Assembly (NCBI GenBank): GCA_964351365.1
Contig: CAYGNP010000017.1
Location: 1-57,279 of the forward strand
Length of the DNA: 57,279 bases
Reading direction: 5' to 3'
Source: UBA1672 sp964351365
Lineage (GTDB): Bacteria; Pseudomonadota; Alphaproteobacteria; Micavibrionales; Micavibrionaceae
Positions 1 to 9,361 of this stretch are shown here, in pieces. The position numbers and the translations under genes were made by a program. The notes below the pieces were generated by a model, which was given only the letters and a program-made list of their open reading frames with translations, did no database searches and was not told the DNA's origin. The stretch's first letter is position 1. Every line of letters starts with the position of its first letter.

Positions 1-1
1 G

Positions 2-988
2 ATGAATACGGGGGAGGGCGGTTTGTCGCCCTATCATCTGGAAGGGGGCGCGGATATCGTGTTTCAGATCGGCACGGCGAAATATGGCGTGCGCAATGAT
101 GATGGCAGTCTGAACGATGAGAAGCTGGCGGGCATAGCCGCGCATGAGCAGGTTCGCATGTTTGAGGTGAAACTCAGCCAGGGTGCCAAGCCGGGTAAGG
201 GCGGGATTTTGCCTGGTGTGAAAGTGACGCCTGAAATTGCCGAAATTCGCGGCATCCCGGCGGGGCAGGATTCGATCTCACCCAACCGGCATCCGGAGAT
301 TGATAATGTTGGGCAGATGCTTGATTTTATCGCGCATGTTCGAAAGGTTACGGGTAAGCCGACCGGATTTAAGGCAGTGGTCAGTGGACATTTATGGCTT
401 GAGGCTATGTGCGAGGAAATTTACAAGCGCGGCATTGAATCGGCGCCAGATTTCATCACGATTGACAGTGGGGATGGCGGAACGGGCGCGGCGCCTATGC
501 CGCTGATGGATAATGTGGGTTTGACGATTAAGGAAAGCCTGCCGATGGTGGCGGATGTCTTGCACAAATATGGCCTGCGCGAGCGTATTAAAATTATTGC
601 TTCGGGCAAGTTGATTACGCCTTCTGAGGTGGCTTGGGCGTTATGTGCGGGGGCTGATTTCGTTAACTCCGCGCGCGGGTTTATGTTTTCGCTGGGGTGT
701 ATTCAGGCGCTCAAATGTAATAAAAACACTTGCCCGACGGGCATTACTACGCATAACAAGCATTTGCAAAAGGGTCTGAACCCGGCGGATAAGGCTGTGA
801 AGGTTGCGCATTATGCAGAGAATATGGTGCATGAGGTTGAGGTGATTGCACATTCCTGCGGCGTGCGCGAGCCGCGGGCGCTTAAGCGCTATCATGTGCG
901 CATCGTGCAGAGTAATGGTAAGTCGGTGCCGATGGATACGCTCTATCCTTGGCCGGATGTGATCATGGGCGTAAAAGACGCGGCTTAG
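2..988 (+). CDS. FMN-binding glutamate synthase family protein (5' end outside window)
   Basis: The reading frame is open to the left edge, so only the C-terminal ~328 residues are seen. They match the glutamate synthase central/FMN domain: a start like NTGEGG-LSPYH, a glycine-rich FMN/phosphate-binding stretch (DSGDGGTGAAP), and near residue 235 three cysteines spaced C-x5-C-x4-C, the [3Fe-4S] ligand pattern of GltB-type enzymes. The family transfers ammonia to 2-oxoglutarate or does related FMN chemistry. Stand-alone members of this type lack the amidotransferase domain, and their exact substrate is often unknown. The stop is followed by a palindromic repeat that separates it from the convergent thi operon. 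Family call is firm; substrate is inference. Confidence 0.9.
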   Translation: MNTGEGGLSPYHLEGGADIVFQIGTAKYGVRNDDGSLNDEKLAGIAAHEQVRMFEVKLSQGAKPGKGGILPGVKVTPEIAEIRGIPAGQDSISPNRHPEIDNVGQMLDFIAHVRKVTGKPTGFKAVVSGHLWLEAMCEEIYKRGIESAPDFITIDSGDGGTGAAPMPLMDNVGLTIKESLPMVADVLHKYGLRERIKIIASGKLITPSEVAWALCAGADFVNSARGFMFSLGCIQALKCNKNTCPTGITTHNKHLQKGLNPADKAVKVAHYAENMVHEVEVIAHSCGVREPRALKRYHVRIVQSNGKSVPMDTLYPWPDVIMGVKDAA

Positions 989-1016
989 CTTAGCTATAAT
1001 GGAAATAGGTTTCCTC

Positions 1017-1053
1017 TTTAGATCCTTCAGACCTAAAGGTCTTCAGGATGACA
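1017..1053. repeat. Palindromic repeat, copy A (intergenic, partial)
   Basis: Reads TAGATCCTTCAG...CTTCAGGATGAC with a small AGACC/GGTCT hairpin in the middle. It is one half of the longer element found at 1380-1457 and 3849-3910. Sitting between two convergent genes, it may also help end transcription from either side, though no T-run follows. Confidence 0.7.
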
Positions 1054-1078
1054 CTTGTGGGCTTTAGGTGGGGTGCGG

Positions 1079-2158
1079 CTATAGCGAGAATTTATCCAAA
1101 ATACAGACATTGTTATAGCCTTTTGCAGCCAGATACTCGGCGGCCTGGCGGGAGCGGATGTTTCCGGCGCACAGGAAGGCGAGGCGTTTTCCCTCTGGGA
1201 GCTCGCTGAGGCGGGCAATAAGTTCGGGCAGTGGAATATGCAGCGCAGACAGGTCAATCGGGTCTGCGGCGAGTTCTTCGGGTTGTCGAACATCGATGAT
1301 GCATGTGTTAGGGTCAATGTCTTCGCGGGTGATGAGTTCGATCATGGGCGGTTCCTTCAGGATAATATTTTTATAGCTTCTGTCATCTTGAGCGGAGGAT
1401 TGAAGATCCGTAGTCGAAAGATCTAGATCCTTCAGCGCAAGCGCTTCAGGATGACAGTAAGGGCAATTCGGGTCTTTTTTGACCGTTAGTTTACTTATAC
1501 GTATCGATTTTAAATCTAGCGATATGAAATTATTGGTGCTTTCCTCTATTTTTAGGAGAAATAAAAGCGCAATGTGAGCCTGAAAAAGGCCTAGAATTCC
1601 AGCAGTTGTGCCCAAAATTCCGGCTTCGTTGCAATTGCGGGCGTCTTTTGGGAATTCCGGGAAGAGGCAGCGGTAGCAAGGTTTGTCTGCCTCATGGCCT
1701 TCGAATATTCCGATTTGACCCTGCCATTGATTGACGCTTGCGGTAATGAGCGGGGTATGCGTGCTAAGGGCAATGTCATTTAAGATCGCCTTCGTTTCGA
1801 AATTATCGCTGCCGTCGAGGATGAGATTAAAGCTGGCCATCGGTGGCGCTGAGATTTTCTGTGTGATGGTGGTGATTTTGATTTCAGTGTTCAGGGCGCG
1901 CAGGTAATCGGCAAGGGTTTGGGCTTTGTTGAGCCCTTGTTGCGCGGTTTTGTAAGTTGTCTGGCGGTGCAGGTTGGTGATGTCAATTGTATCGTGATCG
2001 GCGATGATGATGTGGCCGATGCCTGCACCCGCAAGGTAGGGCAGGGCGGCGGCGCCCAGGCCGCCCGCGCCAACCATGAGGATACTTGTCTGGTTGAGCT
2101 TTTCCTGCGCGATCAGGTCGATTTCGGGTAAAGCGAGCTGGCGGGCGTAGCGGTTCAT
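1079..2158 (-). CDS. thiF: ThiF/MoeB-type E1 adenylyltransferase fused to a rhodanese domain
   Basis: 359 residues. Residues 1-235 form the E1-like domain that adenylates the C-terminal Gly-Gly of ThiS: nucleotide loop G30-x-G32-xx-G35, and two zinc CxxC pairs at 161-164 and 232-235. Residues about 270-359 form a rhodanese domain with catalytic loop CAGNIRS (Cys330), expected to deliver sulfur. Between them, right after the second CxxC, residues 235-259 are encoded by the palindromic repeat copy B, which looks like an in-frame insertion in the linker. The start overlaps the thiG stop (ATGA), so the two are translationally coupled. It is the last gene of the thiO-thiS-OMT-thiG-thiF operon. A MoeB role is the alternative, but the context argues for thiamine. 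Confidence 0.88.
   Translation of the reverse strand: MNRYARQLALPEIDLIAQEKLNQTSILMVGAGGLGAAALPYLAGAGIGHIIIADHDTIDITNLHRQTTYKTAQQGLNKAQTLADYLRALNTEIKITTITQKISAPPMASFNLILDGSDNFETKAILNDIALSTHTPLITASVNQWQGQIGIFEGHEADKPCYRCLFPEFPKDARNCNEAGILGTTAGILGLFQAHIALLFLLKIEESTNNFISLDLKSIRISKLTVKKDPNCPYCHPEALALKDLDLSTTDLQSSAQDDRSYKNIILKEPPMIELITREDIDPNTCIIDVRQPEELAADPIDLSALHIPLPELIARLSELPEGKRLAFLCAGNIRSRQAAEYLAAKGYNNVCILDKFSL
1380..1457. repeat. Palindromic repeat, copy B, in frame inside the ThiF-rhodanese gene
   Basis: About 78 bp bounded by perfect 8-bp inverted ends CTGTCATC and GATGACAG, with an inner hairpin (CAGCGC-AA-GCGCTT). Read on the minus strand it adds about 25 codons without a stop, giving the motif CHPEALALKDLD...QDD. 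The same frame and orientation are used by copy C in thiO, so the element tolerates translation. Confidence 0.85.
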
Positions 2159-2958
2159 GTGCCTGTGCCTTGATGCCAGAAGGGTCGGTCGAGCAAGGGG
2201 GTTGAGGGGCTTGCGGTTTCCTGCGGGGCGATGATGCCGGACAGGTATGCGGCGCGGCCTGCCTCCACGGCTTTGGCGAAGGCGCCTGCCATGGCCACGG
2301 GGTCGCCGGCTTTGGCGATGGCGGTGTTGAGCAGCACGGCGTCATAGCCCATTTCCATCGCGGCGGCGGCGTGAGAGGGGGCGCCCAGTCCGGCATCGAT
2401 GACGAGCGTTTTATTAGGAAAGCGATCTCGCAATTGTTTGAGTGCGTAGATGTTGTTCAGGCCCCGGCCAGAGCCGATGGGAGAGCCCCAGGGCATCAGG
2501 ACTTCGCAGCCAGCTTCGCTGAGGCGCTTGGCGAGCACCAGATCATCTGTCATGTAGGGGTAGATTTCAAAGCCCAGAGCGATGAGTTTTTCTGTGGCAT
2601 CGAGGAGCATATAGGGGTCAGGCTGGAGGGTGTAGTCATCGCCGAGCACTTCTAATTTGATGCGGTTCGTTTCGAAAATTTCTCTTGCCATTTGCGCCGT
2701 GGTGATGGCTTCAGCCGCGCTATAGCAGCCAGCGGTGTTTGGCAGAACAGGAATTTTGAAGCCTTTTATGATGGTCCAGAAATCCTGTCCCTTGCCTGCA
2801 GCGCTTTCGCGGCGCAGGGAGACGGTGAGCAGGCCGGGTTGCGCGGTGGCAATCGCCTTTTCAAGGATTGCGGGGGAGGGGTAGCCTGCCGTGCCGAGGA
2901 ACAGGCGCGTGCTCAGGTGTGTTTTGCCGATAATCAGGGGGTCATTGTCTTGCATCAT
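2155..2958 (-). CDS. thiG: Thiazole synthase ThiG
   Basis: 267 residues, the usual ThiG length and a TIM-barrel family. It condenses deoxyxylulose 5-phosphate, dehydroglycine and the ThiS thiocarboxylate into the thiazole phosphate of thiamine. The Schiff-base lysine is seen in IKLEVLGDD (Lys101). The phosphate-binding stretches PWGSPIGSGRG and VIDAGLGAPSHAA, and the VLLNTAIA segment, are all present. Its first 17 bp overlap the end of the methyltransferase gene upstream and its stop overlaps the thiF start, so the operon is tightly coupled. The glycine-derived imine would come from ThiO encoded in the same operon, the aerobic route. Confidence 0.96.
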   Translation of the reverse strand: MMQDNDPLIIGKTHLSTRLFLGTAGYPSPAILEKAIATAQPGLLTVSLRRESAAGKGQDFWTIIKGFKIPVLPNTAGCYSAAEAITTAQMAREIFETNRIKLEVLGDDYTLQPDPYMLLDATEKLIALGFEIYPYMTDDLVLAKRLSEAGCEVLMPWGSPIGSGRGLNNIYALKQLRDRFPNKTLVIDAGLGAPSHAAAAMEMGYDAVLLNTAIAKAGDPVAMAGAFAKAVEAGRAAYLSGIIAPQETASPSTPLLDRPFWHQGTGT

Positions 2959-3625
2959 TATCCTCTACTAAAATCACGGCAAAGCCGTCATAGCCTTTTA
3001 TCCCAACGGTTTGCAAAGCAACAGCGCTAATGTTTTTTTCGCGGGCAAGGCGGGCGTTGAATTCAATTACACCCTTTGTGCTTTTGTCGGTGGTTTTATT
3101 GTCCAGAATATCTGCGTTTCTGACAATATTATCGGCGATGATGACCGTGCCTTTGCGGGAGAGCTGTAGGCAAAGTTCTAGATATTTTGTGTTGTTTTCC
3201 TTATCTGCGTCGATAAAGATCAGATCAAAGGGTGCGGTGTTTTGGGCGATCAGGGTTTTTAGGCTGTCTGTGGCCGTGCCGAGCATGAGTTCAATTTTTT
3301 CGCCGTAATCAGCGTAATCTATGTTTAGCTGCGCTATTTGCGCACATTTCCTGTTTTTCTCAAGGGTGATGATCTTGCCCTGTCCGGGCAGGGCTTTGGC
3401 CATCCAGAGCGTGCTGTAACCCGCTAGTGTACCGATTTCAAGGATGCGCTGCGCGCCGGAAATTTTTACCATTAAATGCAGGAATTTACCCAAAGCAGGA
3501 GAGACGCTGATGGGGGGGATTTGCTCATCCAGTGCCGTTTTTTCAGCGTGGCGCAGGGCGTCGTCCGGCTTTATGAGTGCGCCTTCAAAATAATGATCAA
3601 CAGATGTCCATAATTCCTGATTCAT
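2942..3625 (-). CDS. Class I SAM-dependent O-methyltransferase (catechol-OMT-like family)
   Basis: 227 residues. SAM-binding motif I is LEIGTLAGYSTLWMA (about 62-76), followed by the acidic motif and FIDADKENN (138-145), whose Asp139/Asp141 would bind the catalytic metal ion. This is the caffeoyl-CoA/catechol O-methyltransferase family (Pfam Methyltransf_3). It sits between thiS (gap of 2 bases) and thiG (17-bp overlap), so it is co-transcribed and under the TPP riboswitch. No methylation step is known in thiazole synthesis, so its role is unexplained; it may act on a by-product or simply ride in the operon. Confidence 0.85.
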   Translation of the reverse strand: MNQELWTSVDHYFEGALIKPDDALRHAEKTALDEQIPPISVSPALGKFLHLMVKISGAQRILEIGTLAGYSTLWMAKALPGQGKIITLEKNRKCAQIAQLNIDYADYGEKIELMLGTATDSLKTLIAQNTAPFDLIFIDADKENNTKYLELCLQLSRKGTVIIADNIVRNADILDNKTTDKSTKGVIEFNARLAREKNISAVALQTVGIKGYDGFAVILVEDNDARQ

Positions 3626-3627
3626 GG

Positions 3628-3828
3628 TTATCCGCCTTGCATGGGGGCGAGTATTTCAATGTCATCACCTTTTTTAAGCGTGTGCGTGTCGTAATTTGAT
3701 CTTGGGATGAAGGTCTGGTTTACGGCGATTGCCACAATTTTTCCGTCATAGCCCTTTGCCGCGAGCAGGTCGGATATTTTTGATTCCGTCTCAATGGTTT
3801 GCTGTGCGCCGTTCAGCGTAATTTTCAT
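3628..3828 (-). CDS. thiS: Sulfur carrier protein ThiS
   Basis: 66 residues, ubiquitin-like, ending in the required Gly-Gly (LAPMQGG). ThiF adenylates this terminus and it becomes a thiocarboxylate that donates sulfur to ThiG. The ATG overlaps the thiO stop (ATGA), so translation is coupled. Length and C-terminus are typical of the family. Confidence 0.95.
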   Translation of the reverse strand: MKITLNGAQQTIETESKISDLLAAKGYDGKIVAIAVNQTFIPRSNYDTHTLKKGDDIEILAPMQGG

Positions 3829-4919
3829 GTATGTTCTTTCTGCTTATTGTCATCCTGAGACGCTAGCGTTGAAGGATCTAGATTCTTCAGGGCAAGCCCT
3901 TCAGAATGACATGAGGAGGTTGGTGCTTCGGGACGATAATCATGAATGAAGAGGGGGTTAAATTCATATTGGTTGCCTGTAATGAGGCTGTGGACGCATT
4001 TTGCCATGATGGGCGCGCAGAGGTAGCCATGGCGGAACAGGCCATTGCAGCGGATGATGTTACCATTGAGTGTGATGCGGGGCATATTGTCGGTGTAGCT
4101 GGGGCGGATTCCGGCTTTGATGTCTATGATTGTGGCCTCGGCAAAGCTGGGGTGCAGGGTGTAGGCCGCGCTCAGCAACTCCATGGCGGAGCGCAAGCTC
4201 ACGCCGGTGCTGGCGTTTTCAATGATGGTCGCGCCGATCATGAAGATGTTGTCAGCGCGCGGAATAATGTAAAGCGGGTAGCGCGGGTGCATGAGGCGCA
4301 CGGGCCGCGAGAGGGTGAAGTCCGGGTTATGGACGATCACCGTTTCGCCCTTAACGCCGCGAAGGGCGGGATCTTGGTCTTGGGTCGCCAAGCCGCGGCA
4401 GTCAATTATCCAATCGGCTTTTTCTTTTTCAATATCAATGGATTGTGTGGACTTATTTTTAATCTCATTTAACAGGGCATGCATGGCTTTTTGCGGGTGG
4501 AGGTGTGCCTCGCCTTTTGTGAGGATTGCGTTTCGAAAGGACAGGGCTGGTTCGATTTCCTGAGGGTTTACGGTTTGCCATGTATCGTTATTCGGCAGGA
4601 TAGATTTAAAGCGCTCCAGCATATGGCGGTCATGATCGTGCGCGATGAGGAGGCTGCCGTTTATGCTCATCTCGAAATCTCCCGGGATATCTGTCCATAT
4701 TTTGATGGATTCAAAGCCTGCCTTGAGGTAGGTCATGGGCATGTGATCCAGCTCAGACAGGGGGGCAAGCATGCCCGCGGCCATGAAGCTGGCGTTGTCG
4801 GCGGGAAAGCCCGCGGGGTCGTGGAGGGTTATTTGCACGCCGGGCAGCTCTTTTTGCAGGATATAGGCGCACATTATGCCCATAATGCCCGCTCCAGCGA
4901 TGGAAATGGTGGTTGTCAT
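3825..4919 (-). CDS. thiO: Glycine oxidase ThiO (FAD-dependent)
   Basis: 364 residues of the DAO family. The N-terminal dinucleotide motif GAGIMG (about 9-14) binds FAD. The C-terminal region GIRPSYTDNMPRI and HGYLCAPIMAK matches the FAD-contact region of glycine oxidases. The enzyme oxidises glycine with oxygen to the iminoacetate used by ThiG. Residues about 337-357 are encoded by the palindromic repeat copy C, so the protein has an extra tail beyond the normal end (about TGNQYEF). First gene of the thi operon; its ATG lies 6 bases after the riboswitch P1 stem, so translation is probably controlled by TPP. The call rests on the operon as well as the fold. Confidence 0.92.
   Translation of the reverse strand: MTTTISIAGAGIMGIMCAYILQKELPGVQITLHDPAGFPADNASFMAAGMLAPLSELDHMPMTYLKAGFESIKIWTDIPGDFEMSINGSLLIAHDHDRHMLERFKSILPNNDTWQTVNPQEIEPALSFRNAILTKGEAHLHPQKAMHALLNEIKNKSTQSIDIEKEKADWIIDCRGLATQDQDPALRGVKGETVIVHNPDFTLSRPVRLMHPRYPLYIIPRADNIFMIGATIIENASTGVSLRSAMELLSAAYTLHPSFAEATIIDIKAGIRPSYTDNMPRITLNGNIIRCNGLFRHGYLCAPIMAKCVHSLITGNQYEFNPLFIHDYRPEAPTSSCHSEGLALKNLDPSTLASQDDNKQKEHT
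3849..3910. repeat. Palindromic repeat, copy C, in frame at the 3' end of thiO
   Basis: About 62 bp bounded by GTCATCCTGAG and CTTCAGAATGAC, with two inner hairpins (CGCTAGCG and GGGCAAGCCC). On the minus strand it is read as CHSEGLALKNLD...QDD, the same frame as copy B in the rhodanese fusion. Confidence 0.85.
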
Positions 4920-4925
4920 GTCTTT

Positions 4926-5035
4926 CTCACATTCCTACGTCGGTGTTAGCCGTTTTCAGGTTCCAAGGGTATGATCTCAGCCTTTTTATCTCTTAAATTT
5001 TAGAGATGATTTTCAAAAAAGGCACCCCTTGTGAG
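4926..5035 (-). promoter_or_regulatory. TPP riboswitch (THI element)
   Basis: On the minus strand the conserved blocks occur in order: GGGGTGCC, then a variable P3 arm, then CTGAGATCATACCC, GAACCTGA, and AACACCGACGTAGG. Terminal P1 pairing is CTCAC (5031-5035 side) with GTGAG (4926-4930 side). The 3' strand of P1 ends 6 bases before the thiO ATG and covers the place where a ribosome binding site must lie. No terminator hairpin with a T-run lies between, so control is most likely at translation start. Confidence 0.95.
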
Positions 5036-5047
5036 CTTTAATCTGTG

Positions 5048-5077
5048 AAAATACGGCAGTATTGCGTGCAGAGTCAA
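5048..5077 (-). promoter_or_regulatory. Putative sigma-70 promoter of the thi operon
   Basis: Minus strand: TTGACT (5072-5077), 18-bp spacer, TATTTT (5048-5053). Transcription would start just upstream of the riboswitch, as expected. Confidence 0.6.
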
Positions 5078-5153
5078 TGATGATTGAATCTTTTTAGCCT
5101 TAGCCCTTGCTTTTGCGCAGGGGCAGCTCTATAACACACATATTCTTTGGTGG

Positions 5154-6878
<1,725 letters not shown>

Positions 6879-6882
6879 GGCG

Positions 6883-7059
6883 CTACAACTCCTTTTCCGG
6901 CTGATTATTTTTTTGGATAAATTCATTATAGTCTTTTTCCGCAGAGACGCGAGCAAGAAACTTTACCATTTCAATTATTCTTGGATCATGACTCTTTGAC
7001 GCACCATTTTTTCTTGGCGGCCAAGTATTTTTTGTGTCGAATGTGTCATCGTAAGTCAA
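6883..7059 (-). CDS. Small protein (58 aa) encoded just upstream of the integrase
   Basis: Starts at a TTG with AAAGGAG five bases upstream and ends 4 bases before the integrase start, so the pair looks co-translated. The product begins MTYDDTFDTKNTWPPRKNG and then has a helix-like stretch (RIIEMVKFLARVSAEKDYNEF). No known domain is recognised. The good ribosome binding site, frame length and spacing support a real gene; the TTG start lowers certainty. Its position suggests a role in control of recombination (an excisionase-like helper), which is only inference. Confidence 0.55.
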   Translation of the reverse strand: MTYDDTFDTKNTWPPRKNGASKSHDPRIIEMVKFLARVSAEKDYNEFIQKNNQPEKEL

Positions 7060-7150
7060 AGGCTTCTCCTTTCTCCATAAGAAAAGGATAGCGCAGCAAT
7101 TTAGGTTTTTCGGGCGTTTGAGGGGATAAAGTCTTTTGATTAGATAAAAT

Positions 7151-7180
7151 TAAAGCGTTGTGGGTGATCACAACGCTTTA
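7151..7180 (-). terminator. Strong hairpin, terminator for the gene at 7195-7605
   Basis: Perfect 12-bp stem TAAAGCGTTGTG/CACAACGCTTTA with a 6-base loop. On the minus strand it follows the stop of the upstream gene and is followed by ATTTTATC, moderately T-rich. Confidence 0.65.
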
Positions 7181-7194
7181 ATAAGATGGTATGT

Positions 7195-7605
7195 TTAACA
7201 TGTGTGGCCTATAGCTCTGAATGGTTTTGGATTTATTATTTTTGCTGCAGCATCCAGCAATTCTAATCGCGGCACAGTCTTTGTAAAATGTGCAGGATTA
7301 TCGCCTGTTTTATCGGGCTGGATATAACTTCCAAACCATCGTCGAGAGTCATCTTCGGTAAAGACATCATCAAACTCTGGGAGCTGATAAACTTCTTTCT
7401 CATGCGTCAAAAGTCGAATGCAGCATGCATCCCGAAATATATTGATAACTTCCTCTGCGAGTTCACGGCGTGATAGGCGTAGATCAACAAATGTATGCCA
7501 GATCAAAACATAGTAGCCGTGTGCCAATAAACACTCAGGAGGTGCAATAATAATCGTAAGAGTAGTTTTGCAACCAAAGTGGCAATAGTAATCAGTGTGT
7601 CTCAT
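7195..7605 (-). CDS. Hypothetical protein (136 aa)
   Basis: The ATG at 7605 is chosen because AAGGAG lies 6 bases upstream; the longer frame to 7674 has none. The product starts MRHTDYYCHFGCKTTLTIII and has several cysteines in the first third, no signal peptide and no clear membrane segment. No family recognised. It is followed by a strong hairpin and is divergent from the gene at 7774, within the integrase-proximal end of the element. Confidence 0.6.
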   Translation of the reverse strand: MRHTDYYCHFGCKTTLTIIIAPPECLLAHGYYVLIWHTFVDLRLSRRELAEEVINIFRDACCIRLLTHEKEVYQLPEFDDVFTEDDSRRWFGSYIQPDKTGDNPAHFTKTVPRLELLDAAAKIINPKPFRAIGHTC

Positions 7606-7773
7606 AAGGCTCTCCTTTATAAGTTGGAGAGCTGCGCAGCTCCGGGTTTTAGTCAGTTGTGTCCACAGTTTCATAATAACCCTTAAAATTGTTTTTAGGT
7701 GTTTTGGTTCAACTTGATTTGTTCTAAGATTGTTTTGTTACAAGGAAACTTGTTGGAAACGCTTTACGGAAAT

Positions 7774-8616
7774 ATGAGGGTGATGATCGGCAATCATAAA
7801 AAGATCGCTATTTTGAGAAAGGCTGCAGATATTTGCAAAAGAAAAACGCATCCGAAATTTACTCAAGCCGAAATTATTAGAAACGCCCATAAGGCCGGAC
7901 ATCCCGATAATCAAACGACTAAAGGTACTTTTTCAAAATACCTCGCTCAGCCTGAAACATCTTATGAGAATGTTCCGCTGGTTTTCTATGATGTGATTTT
8001 GGATATGTTCAAAGAACAAGATATTGAATTTTCCTTTTCGAATGAAGGCCAACAATTAAACGCGGCTGATCTCCCACATGTTTTAAGCCTGTTCATGGAT
8101 GTATCAGAACGCGATCAAAAACTGGCACGTCAGAGTTTGCCCGGTGATTACTGGGGATACATGCCTTCTATCGAAAAGCCCGGATGCATTGTCAAATTTG
8201 TTCTCAGAATCAAAGAAAACAGAGAGGGTGTAATTACTGCAGAAGAACTGTTTTATTATCCGAAGGACGGTTTCTCAGATATCGTAAAACAGCGCAGCCA
8301 AGGTTATGTGCTGAGTAAAAACGGCCATAACTTCATTATTCTGGATGATCCATCCTCATATTTGCCCAAAGTGTATGTCATGAGAATGGAGCTATCGCCA
8401 AGTCAAAGATGCTTGGGTTTTGATGGCGGCACAATAATTGTTAGCTCTAACCATCAAGGCATAGGCACTGTACAAAGAAAAATTAGATGTACACGTTCAA
8501 AAGACGGTATTCCAAATAATAAGAAAGTTTTGATTGAAGAGCATGGTGTTGGGATTCATAGCTCTGATACAGATGATGCGGTTATTCAGCAGTTGTTTGA
8601 TAAATTAGTGTCATAG
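7774..8616 (+). CDS. Hypothetical protein, possible regulator with an N-terminal helix-turn-helix-like part
   Basis: 280 residues from ATG 7774; ATG 7783, with GAGG upstream, is an alternative. The N-terminal ~70 residues are basic and helical (RKAADICKRK, AEIIRNAHKAGHPDN), resembling a DNA-binding segment. The rest is a mixed alpha/beta region of about 200 residues with no motif I can name. Six bases separate its stop from the next ORF, so the two are probably one operon. It is divergent from the neighbour at 7605. AT-rich codon use matches the rest of the element. Function unknown; the regulator idea is weak inference. Confidence 0.55.
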   Translation: MRVMIGNHKKIAILRKAADICKRKTHPKFTQAEIIRNAHKAGHPDNQTTKGTFSKYLAQPETSYENVPLVFYDVILDMFKEQDIEFSFSNEGQQLNAADLPHVLSLFMDVSERDQKLARQSLPGDYWGYMPSIEKPGCIVKFVLRIKENREGVITAEELFYYPKDGFSDIVKQRSQGYVLSKNGHNFIILDDPSSYLPKVYVMRMELSPSQRCLGFDGGTIIVSSNHQGIGTVQRKIRCTRSKDGIPNNKKVLIEEHGVGIHSSDTDDAVIQQLFDKLVS

Positions 8617-8621
8617 AAAAT

Positions 8622-9020
8622 ATGGCCATGAAGATGAATCAAGAAATAGATGATTTTTGTAAACGGATTAAGAAAGCTTACCCAAGTATATCTGAGAAAG
8701 CTGATCAAGAATATTCACGCTTATACGATGACTTTAACGACGAAGAATTTTATTCATATACTTGGTTTGATACACTCGCAAATGCCATTAATAATGAAAT
8801 GGCGAATGGAGTGTCACCTAGTATTTATTCAAAATTGTTTATTGATATTTCCCAAGAATTTGAGGTGGGTAGCGAAGAAATTAAAAAGTGTATTGATGTT
8901 GCGTTTGTAGAAAATCTCTTTTGGAAGATCACACCTAAAAAAGCACAATCATACTGGTCAATTTTTCCTGATAATCTAAAAAAATTATATATAGATTTTC
9001 ACCGGAAAACTCCAATTTAG
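8622..9020 (+). CDS. Hypothetical protein (132 aa)
   Basis: Acidic, aromatic-rich, probably helical protein starting MAMKMNQEIDDF; starts at 8622, 8628 or 8634 are all possible and none has a strong ribosome binding site. It follows the 7774 gene by 6 bases, so translation may be coupled. No known domain, signal peptide or membrane segment recognised. The pair might form a two-protein unit, but nothing in the sequence shows what it does. Confidence 0.5.
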   Translation: MAMKMNQEIDDFCKRIKKAYPSISEKADQEYSRLYDDFNDEEFYSYTWFDTLANAINNEMANGVSPSIYSKLFIDISQEFEVGSEEIKKCIDVAFVENLFWKITPKKAQSYWSIFPDNLKKLYIDFHRKTPI

Positions 9021-9057
9021 ATTAGCTATGATTACTGCAGGCAAAAGTAAGATTTTC

Positions 9058-9357
9058 TTACTTCATAAAATAAATAAACGGGCATTCGCTTGCTGGAAAT
9101 GAGCGCATGCCATCATAGCCAACGTACGTGCAAGCTGTGATTACCGGATATTCTTTACTGCCACGATATCTATATTCCCAAAGCATATAAGGCATTCCGT
9201 TCACGTAGATATAATAAGCGCCAAAAACCAAAGGACTAATCGCAATCGTGCCGCGCAATAGAATGATAAAGATGAAGGGCATGAGCCGAATTGCAAGTTG
9301 CCCTTTAAACCGTTTAGGTTTTTTATAGCTTACAACTCTTGCCTTTCTCATTCCCAA
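9058..9357 (-). CDS. Small membrane protein next to the coupling protein gene
   Basis: 99 residues. A basic N-terminus (RKARVVSYKKPKRFKGQ) is followed by one or two hydrophobic segments (LMPFIFIILLRGTIAISPLVFGAYYIYV), then a C-terminal part with two cysteines (ITACTYVGYD, ASECPF) that could sit in the periplasm. It begins 4 bases after the coupling-protein stop on the same strand, so it is probably co-transcribed with the mobilization genes. No family recognised. Confidence 0.55.
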   Translation of the reverse strand: MGMRKARVVSYKKPKRFKGQLAIRLMPFIFIILLRGTIAISPLVFGAYYIYVNGMPYMLWEYRYRGSKEYPVITACTYVGYDGMRSFPASECPFIYFMK

Positions 9358-9361
9358 ATTC

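Noticed and set aside
3942..4949. Long plus-strand ORFs opposite thiO
   Set aside because: Antisense shadows of thiO and the riboswitch; their products have no recognisable domain.
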